In this document: one piece after another, positions 58,950 through 64,000 of the stretch
Layout: each line of letters starts with the position of its first letter
How positions within the stretch are numbered: the stretch's first letter is position 1
NCBI GenBank assembly: GCA_964369235.1
Contig: CAYJEQ010000003.1
Span: 1-64,000, forward strand
Reading direction: 5' to 3'
Source of the DNA: CAYJEQ01 sp964369235
GTDB taxonomy: Bacteria; Bacillota; Clostridia; Oscillospirales; Ruminococcaceae
Length of the DNA: 64,000 nt
Translations under genes and position numbers: made by a program
Notes under the pieces: generated by a model
Database searches by the model: none
The model's input: only the letters and a program-made list of their open reading frames with translations
Told to the model about the DNA's origin: nothing

Positions 58950-61010
58950 ATGAGTAATGTAACTATTATTATACCAGCATATCAGCCTACAAATAGATTG
59001 ACAACTATGGTAGAGGAGCTAAAAACAAGTGGCTTTACTAGTATAGTTGTGGTGGATGACGGAAGTGACGATAGCTGTAATGGAATTTTTAAAGAGGTCG
59101 AAAGATCAGGGTGTTTATTATTAAGGCATCAAAAGAATAAAGGTAAAGGTGAAGCGCTAAAAACAGCAATAAAATTTGCAGTTACTAAGCTAAATTTAAA
59201 GCATGGTGTTATAACAGCAGATGCAGATGGGCAACATAAAGTAAGTGATATTATTAAAGTAGCAAGAGTTTTAGAAAGTGGCACTAAATCACTGGTACTA
59301 GGTATGCGTGATTTTAGTTTTAACAAAGTGCCAATGAGAAGCTATATAGGTAATAAAGTAACTTCTAAGGTTTTTCAATCAGCTACAGGGGTAGCTTGTG
59401 AAGATACACAAACAGGACTTAGAGGAATACCCTTAAATCTAATGGACATAGCCCTTAATACCAAAGGATCTAGATATGAATATGAGTACAATTTCCTACA
59501 GGACGCAGCTGAGGAAACAGAAATATATCCTGTCAAAATTGAAACTATATATTTTGATAATAATGATCAGTCCCATTTTAGACCAATCAGAGACTCCCTA
59601 TTAATATACCAGCGACCACTTAAATTTATTGCTAGTTCTTTTGTAGGGTTTTTCGTAGATATTATTTTATTTGCAATTATATCTTTTGTCATGTTATCAT
59701 ATTCTTTAAAAAATATAGTAATGGCAACGGTTCTAGCACGAATACTATCAGGGTTTGTTAATAACATTATAAATAAAAAAGCTGTTTTCAGATTAGAAGG
59801 TAAGACAGCTACCAGTGTAATAAAATATTTCCTTCTGTTTTTCCTAATAATGGGAGCAAGTGCAGTAGGTACAACTGGTATTAACATGGTGCTAGAAAAC
59901 ACAATACTATCTAAAATCATTACGGATATTACTTTGTTTTTATTTAGCTATACTATCCAGAAAAACTGGGTATTTGCAAAAAAGATGAACAAGGTACAGA
60001 TATCAAAAGTATGGAGGGCCTCAGCGACTTTATTCTTTGTAGGATATATAAGCTTTACACTGCTTAATAGGTTTATTATATCCCAAAATGTAGTCTCTCT
60101 AGATGATTTATATACCACAGAGCAATCTGAGGAAAATACTCCACCTCAGTTAGAAGATGACTTAGCTAGTGATATAATACTAGATAGCACAGTAGATAAT
60201 ACTCAAAGCAGCCAGACAGTGAAAGAAAGTCAAGAGGACTTCGAAGAAAACACTGCTAAAACTGTAATTACAGAGCCTATTATCACCGAAACATCTTATA
60301 TAGATGATACAATGGAGATTACCATAGAAACTATTAGAGAATATGATACAGATATATATATTGCTAATATCATTCTTAGTGATAGTTCTCAGCTTATGGC
60401 CGGTCTTGCTGAAAATTCCTTTGGTACCAATGTTAAGGATAAAACCTCTGTGATTTTAGAGGAAAATCAAGGGATTATTGGGATTAACGGTGACTATTAT
60501 GGATTTAGAGATTACGGTTATGTAATGCGTAATGGTTACCTATACCGAAATATTCCAACAGAAGGTGGCAATGAGGACTTAGTTATATATGAGGATGGAA
60601 CAATGGCAATAATAGAAGAAAGTGAAGTTTCAGCACAGGAGCTTGCTGAGAGTGGGGCAGAGCAGATATTTTCCTTTGGTCCAGGACTTATTTCCGATGG
60701 AGAGATTACCGTTGATTTAGAGAGCAAAGTGGAACGAGAAGATGAAAGCAATCCTAGAACGGCAATAGCTATGATTGAGCCAAATCATTATATCTTTATG
60801 GTAGCAGATGGTAGAACAGATGCAAGCGAGGGGTTATCCTTATATGAAATGGCAATGGTTCTTAGTGAATATGGCTGTGAAGTAGCCTATAATCTAGATG
60901 GTGGAGGCTCAGCTACAATGGTATTTATGGGAGAAGTGATAAACAATCCTACAACCAACGGTAAGAGCTTTAAAGAAAGGAGTGTGAGTGATATTGTCTA
61001 TATTGGTTAA
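58950..61010 (+). CDS. GT2 glycosyltransferase - GtrA - phosphodiester glycosidase (NAGPA) fusion
   Basis: A 686-residue three-part membrane protein. Residues 1-215 are a GT2 domain (TIIIPAYQP, VVVDDGSDD near 33-41, TADADGQH near 89-96, GKGEAL). Residues about 222-346 are a four-helix GtrA domain (FIASSFVGFFVDIILFAI to FSYTIQKNWVF). A fifth helix (358-376) leads through an acidic Ser/Thr-rich linker (385-445) to a NAGPA/DUF2233 domain (about 450-686) with GINGDYYGFR, NPRTAIAM and NLDGGGSATMV. The first parts would make and flip a polyprenyl-linked sugar; the outer part would cleave sugar phosphodiesters. GGAG precedes ATG 58950. Confidence 0.88.
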   Translation: MSNVTIIIPAYQPTNRLTTMVEELKTSGFTSIVVVDDGSDDSCNGIFKEVERSGCLLLRHQKNKGKGEALKTAIKFAVTKLNLKHGVITADADGQHKVSDIIKVARVLESGTKSLVLGMRDFSFNKVPMRSYIGNKVTSKVFQSATGVACEDTQTGLRGIPLNLMDIALNTKGSRYEYEYNFLQDAAEETEIYPVKIETIYFDNNDQSHFRPIRDSLLIYQRPLKFIASSFVGFFVDIILFAIISFVMLSYSLKNIVMATVLARILSGFVNNIINKKAVFRLEGKTATSVIKYFLLFFLIMGASAVGTTGINMVLENTILSKIITDITLFLFSYTIQKNWVFAKKMNKVQISKVWRASATLFFVGYISFTLLNRFIISQNVVSLDDLYTTEQSEENTPPQLEDDLASDIILDSTVDNTQSSQTVKESQEDFEENTAKTVITEPIITETSYIDDTMEITIETIREYDTDIYIANIILSDSSQLMAGLAENSFGTNVKDKTSVILEENQGIIGINGDYYGFRDYGYVMRNGYLYRNIPTEGGNEDLVIYEDGTMAIIEESEVSAQELAESGAEQIFSFGPGLISDGEITVDLESKVEREDESNPRTAIAMIEPNHYIFMVADGRTDASEGLSLYEMAMVLSEYGCEVAYNLDGGGSATMVFMGEVINNPTTNGKSFKERSVSDIVYIG

Positions 61011-61410
61011 CAGAAAGAATATACAGGACTTTTATATGAAAAAATGGGTATGGCCTTATGTAATAATAACATTAATTTGTATGGTCTTTTCCTATGTTTA
61101 TTTACAGTTTTCCCACGGGGTAACTTCCCCATATATGACATATCTTTTTCTTTTTCCTTTAGTTTTTGGTGTGCTGGTAGGGATAATGTTTTGCTTATTT
61201 GAAAAAAGGACTACAGATTATTTTTGGTCCTCCCACCTGTATCATACAGGGCTTACAGGGATGATCTTAAGCTCAATATTAAGAGGGGTATTTGATATTG
61301 CTGGAACAGCTTCAATATACCAAACAGGTCTAATGATAGGTGGAATAGTTATGCTGCTTTGTGGTGTAGTAGGGTTTGTATTCGGTAAAATTAAGCAAAT
61401 ATCAAAATAA
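60988..61410 (+). CDS. Small multi-span membrane protein
   Basis: Unrecognised. The product of about 140 residues has four hydrophobic segments (near 19-40, 48-70, 86-105 and 114-135) and little else. GTG 60988 or TTG 60994 follows AAAGGAG and lies inside the end of the glycosyltransferase fusion (overlap about 20 nt), so the two are translationally coupled. A later ATG at 61036 is possible but has no ribosome site. An accessory role in the same envelope process is inferred from coupling only. Confidence 0.7.
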   Translation: MILSILVNRKNIQDFYMKKWVWPYVIITLICMVFSYVYLQFSHGVTSPYMTYLFLFPLVFGVLVGIMFCLFEKRTTDYFWSSHLYHTGLTGMILSSILRGVFDIAGTASIYQTGLMIGGIVMLLCGVVGFVFGKIKQISK

Positions 61411-61456
61411 TAAATCACTTTCCGTAGAAATATATATTTAGAAAGGAATAAATATA

Positions 61457-62947
61457 ATGAAAAGAATTTTTTTAGTAACTTTAATGTTATCCATACTTAT
61501 CCTAAATGGCTGCGCTCAAGAAAGCAGTGCTGTAGCTGATAACGAGGTTTCTGGTGATAGCCAGACAAATAGCTCCCAAACTTTAGCAGATTTAACTAAA
61601 GAAGATAATAGTTCACAAGTAGATACAGCACAGAATACAGCTACAGAAGTGACAGGTGAAGAAGTTTTAATAACACAAAGTGGAACATATGAGTTTACAG
61701 GTAATTATAGAAATATAACAGTAAATGTCAATAAGGATATCGACCAAGGGGCTGTTTATCTTGTATTAAATAATGTTAATATTACCAGTGACACAGGTAC
61801 ACCTATAAACATTATTGAAGCCGAAGATGTGGTGATTATGCTAGAGGGAGAAAACACGATTACTCAGGGGGCGATTATAACCACCGACGAAGAATTTCCA
61901 TCAGCAGCACTGTATTCCAAGGCAGATACACTTATTACAGGTGAGGGAAGTCTAGTAGTAAATACACTTTATAAGGACGGAATTGACAGTAGAGACGACC
62001 TTATAATTGAAAATGCAACCATAACTGTAAATGCAGTGGAACATGGAATAGAAGGGAAAGACCTACTAGAGATTAATAATGCAACTATAAATGTCACTTC
62101 TGGCAGAGATGGAATTAGAACATCTAATGATGAGGATTTAGATAAAGGTAATTTAATAATCACCAGTGGTACTTTTGTAGTCAACGCCCAGCACGATGGA
62201 ATTGCAGCAGAACAGACATTACAGATTGATGGTGGTGATTTTAACATTACATCAGGTGGTGGATTTGTAGAAGTGTTAAATGAAATCACTCGTGGGGAAG
62301 GTTCAGGAAATACTGTATTTGCAACGGATTTACTAGAAGATAGTATGCGTTCTCTAAAAGGCACAAATATCACTATAAACAGTGGTGATTTCCAGTTAAA
62401 CTCCTATGAGGATACCATTCATGCTAATGGTGTGCTTACAATAAATGGAGGTGTTTTTGACATTCTTTCAGGAGATGATGCCCTTCATGCTGATACAGAC
62501 CTAGTGATAAATGATGGTACAATCCTAGTAACAAACGGTTATGAAGGCATAGAAGGAGAAACGGTTACCATTAATGGTGGAGATATAAATGTAACAGTTC
62601 TAGACGACGCTGTTAATGCTAATAGTGAAGAAGGTTATATTAAGATAACAGGTGGCGCTATTTTTCTAAAATGTAGTGGCGATGGTATTGACTCCAATGG
62701 TGACTTAATCATAGAAGGTGGGGATATTGTAGTAGATGTAGACGCAGTATACTCCGGTGGAGATAGTGAGCTAGATGTAACTGGAACATATACTTTTACT
62801 GGAGGTAGTATAACTGACGAAAATGGAAATGTAGTAACTCTTAATACTATGGGCTCCGGAGGTGGAGGAGGAGCTGCTGCTGGTGGTGGAGGTATGGGTG
62901 GAATGCTTAGACCTAATACCCAGCCAGAAGGCAATCGTCCTAGATAA
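61457..62947 (+). CDS. DUF4353 (carbohydrate-binding domain) lipoprotein
   Basis: An exported 496-residue lipoprotein. The signal peptide ends LILNGC (Cys19); a Ser/Thr/Asn-rich linker follows to about residue 65. The main body (about 65-460) is a run of beta-helix-like repeats with recurring LVLNNVNIT, LTINGGVFDI and LVINDGTI phrases, as in DUF4353 proteins called carbohydrate-binding. The tail is Gly-rich (GSGGGGGAAAGGGGMGG, about 466-482) before a Pro/Arg end. DUF4353 genes often accompany CotH kinases; none is seen here. AAAGGA lies 9 nt before the ATG. A strong terminator follows. Confidence 0.85.
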   Translation: MKRIFLVTLMLSILILNGCAQESSAVADNEVSGDSQTNSSQTLADLTKEDNSSQVDTAQNTATEVTGEEVLITQSGTYEFTGNYRNITVNVNKDIDQGAVYLVLNNVNITSDTGTPINIIEAEDVVIMLEGENTITQGAIITTDEEFPSAALYSKADTLITGEGSLVVNTLYKDGIDSRDDLIIENATITVNAVEHGIEGKDLLEINNATINVTSGRDGIRTSNDEDLDKGNLIITSGTFVVNAQHDGIAAEQTLQIDGGDFNITSGGGFVEVLNEITRGEGSGNTVFATDLLEDSMRSLKGTNITINSGDFQLNSYEDTIHANGVLTINGGVFDILSGDDALHADTDLVINDGTILVTNGYEGIEGETVTINGGDINVTVLDDAVNANSEEGYIKITGGAIFLKCSGDGIDSNGDLIIEGGDIVVDVDAVYSGGDSELDVTGTYTFTGGSITDENGNVVTLNTMGSGGGGGAAAGGGGMGGMLRPNTQPEGNRPR

Positions 62948-62992
62948 CCATAAAAGATAATATAATTTATCTAGTATTTTTTGATTATATGT

Positions 62993-63048
62993 AAAATTCG
63001 GGGTATATTCTCTAGCAAGAAGCTAGGAAGTATACCCCGAATTTATTT
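62993..63048. terminator. Bidirectional terminator
   Basis: AAATTCGGGGTATA pairs perfectly with TATACCCCGAATTT (14 bp), with further pairing of CTAGC/GCTAG inside. It lies between the convergent DUF4353 and Nif3 genes. Confidence 0.9.
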
Positions 63049-63068
63049 TATATATAAATATAAGAATA

Positions 63069-64000
63069 TTAAACTGTTTCATATGGACAGCTAGTAGAAG
63101 TTACAATAAACTCTACCTTATTAGTAAGCGCAGATAACTCCTTAGCCAGAACAGGTAGTACAGCATTTTCTGTAAAGAAGTGACCACCGTCTATTAATGC
63201 TAGTCCACTATTTAAGCTATCTACAATCTGATCATGTTTTAAATCTCCAGTAATGTAGGCATCTGCGCCTTTGCCACTAGCAAGGCCAATTAGGCTACCG
63301 CCAGAGCCACCACATACAGCTACTTTATTAACTATTTTATCGCCATTAGTTACTCTAATTATGTCAGCACCTAAGGCAGATTTCACTTTACTAGCCAGTT
63401 CTCTAGCTGTAATACTTTCAGCTAATGTACCAATAAACCCTAAAGGTATATCCACAGAATAGGATTTGTTTTCGGTTAAATAGTAGGAAGGTACTTCGTA
63501 GGGGTGGGCTGATTTTAGTGCAGATACCACCTGTGATACCAAATGGTTTTCACAAAGAATTTCTATGCGATCTTCTATTACTTCCTCAGCTGTATCTACT
63601 GCACCAATGTAGGGGATAGCGCCCTCTGTTGGGGTAAATCTTCCAGTGCCACCATAGATGGTGTAACTACAATTTTTATAGTTGCCAATTTTGCCACCAC
63701 CTGATTCCCCCATGGCTTTTAGGACTTTTTCGGTGTGAGTAGTAGGAACATGAAGGGTAATAAGGGTGGAATTTATAGTTTTGCTGGTTAAAAGCGGTGT
63801 AATGTCACATAGCTTTACAGCTTCGCAAAGTGCCTTATTTACGCCATTTACAGCAACATCAAGGTTGGTGTGGGCAGAGATTACCCCTATGCCACTATTA
63901 ATAAGCTGAAATGGTATACTATTACCTTTAACAGACTTAATACCATCAAAAATTACAGGATGGTGAGTGATTATAAGGTTAGCACCTATGGATTTAGCTT
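63069..64000 (-). CDS. Nif3/NGG1p-interacting family dinuclear-metal protein (5' end outside window)
   Basis: The gene runs off the window edge: the open frame continues from 63713 to 64000 without a stop, and the upstream residues are clearly family-like (GANLIITHHPVIFDGIKS and ISAHTNLDVAVNGVN). The metal-ligand histidines are in THHP and HTNLD and near the end in DGGHFFTE. The middle GRFTPTEGAIPYIG and AHPYEVPSYYL belong to the inserted PII-like domain of the long YqfO form. Function is uncertain; GTP cyclohydrolase I type 2 is a common but weak label. About 310 residues are visible of an expected 360-370. Confidence 0.92.
   Translation of the reverse strand, partial: AKSIGANLIITHHPVIFDGIKSVKGNSIPFQLINSGIGVISAHTNLDVAVNGVNKALCEAVKLCDITPLLTSKTINSTLITLHVPTTHTEKVLKAMGESGGGKIGNYKNCSYTIYGGTGRFTPTEGAIPYIGAVDTAEEVIEDRIEILCENHLVSQVVSALKSAHPYEVPSYYLTENKSYSVDIPLGFIGTLAESITARELASKVKSALGADIIRVTNGDKIVNKVAVCGGSGGSLIGLASGKGADAYITGDLKHDQIVDSLNSGLALIDGGHFFTENAVLPVLAKELSALTNKVEFIVTSTSCPYETV

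Noticed and set aside
62866..62947. Gly-rich end of the DUF4353 protein as a frameshifted or misassembled tail
   Set aside because: The frame is intact, ends in a normal stop before a strong terminator, and Gly-rich tails are usual in this family.
1..64000. CRISPR arrays, tRNA/rRNA genes, prophage or transposase genes
   Set aside because: I looked for regular spacer repeats, cloverleaf-like tRNA segments and recombinase motifs and saw none.

Overview
The window is a low-GC, endospore-forming Firmicute chromosome, most likely an anaerobic Clostridia member (Lachnospirales-like gene order). The evidence is the sporulation genes (spoIIGA-sigE, the eight-gene spoIIIA operon, cotJABC, a gerA-type germination operon), anaerobic redox enzymes (an electron-bifurcating NfnAB pair, ferredoxin-domain fusions) and AT-rich intergenic regions. 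Many genes have an AAAGGA Shine-Dalgarno placed unusually far (about 10-14 nt) from the start codon. I cannot name the species. I saw no tRNA, rRNA, CRISPR array, transposase or prophage.

Layout: 0-3.6 kb holds an iron alcohol dehydrogenase, a Cys/Thr-rich putative spore-surface protein, and spoIIGA-sigE. 3.6-14.5 kb is a cobalamin riboswitch followed by an eleven-gene corrin/tetrapyrrole operon (cbiD, cbiL, cbiF, hemA, cbiH, a precorrin-2 dehydrogenase, hemC, a cobA-hemD fusion, hemB, hemL, cbiX). It makes 5-aminolevulinate from glutamyl-tRNA and carries it towards cobalt-corrins; no protohaem-branch gene is present. 14.7-18.1 kb has an RpiR regulator and nfnAB. 18.3-25.3 kb has an AIM24 protein, cotJABC, a three-gene germinant receptor and a DUF218 membrane protein. 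25.3-28.7 kb is an oxygen/redox-defence stretch (FMN-ferredoxin fusion, bacteriohemerythrin, glutathione peroxidase, ferredoxin-tailed aldo/keto reductase). 28.8-33.1 kb, on the minus strand, has a transporter, a P-loop ATPase, and a PadR/DUF2812 pair.

33.2-48.9 kb is the conserved Clostridia block spoIIIAA-AH, asp23, nusB, a TsaD-like paralogue, xseAB, ispA, a PAP2-like protein, dxs, tlyA, nadK, argR, recN. The usual spoIVB-spo0A pair does not follow recN, and sigG does not follow sigE. 48.9-55.9 kb holds small regulators, a MATE exporter, a metallo-beta-lactamase-fold hydrolase and a polar amino-acid ABC transporter. 56.1-62.9 kb is the most unusual part: a two-component system, a short RelA/SpoT synthetase-like protein, a 686-residue GT2-GtrA-phosphodiester glycosidase fusion, a small membrane protein and a DUF4353 lipoprotein. 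Three promoters here share TTAAG-type direct repeats just upstream of the -10 box, which suggests one regulon. The window ends inside a Nif3-family gene.

Several short palindromic repeat families sit between genes: an AAAACATTGC hairpin element (three copies, two of them before operon-internal genes), a complex element of about 235 bp between cbiF and hemA, and a GGGGTAC...GTACCCC palindrome with two decayed relatives. All functional calls come from reading translated sequence and motifs; no database search was run.
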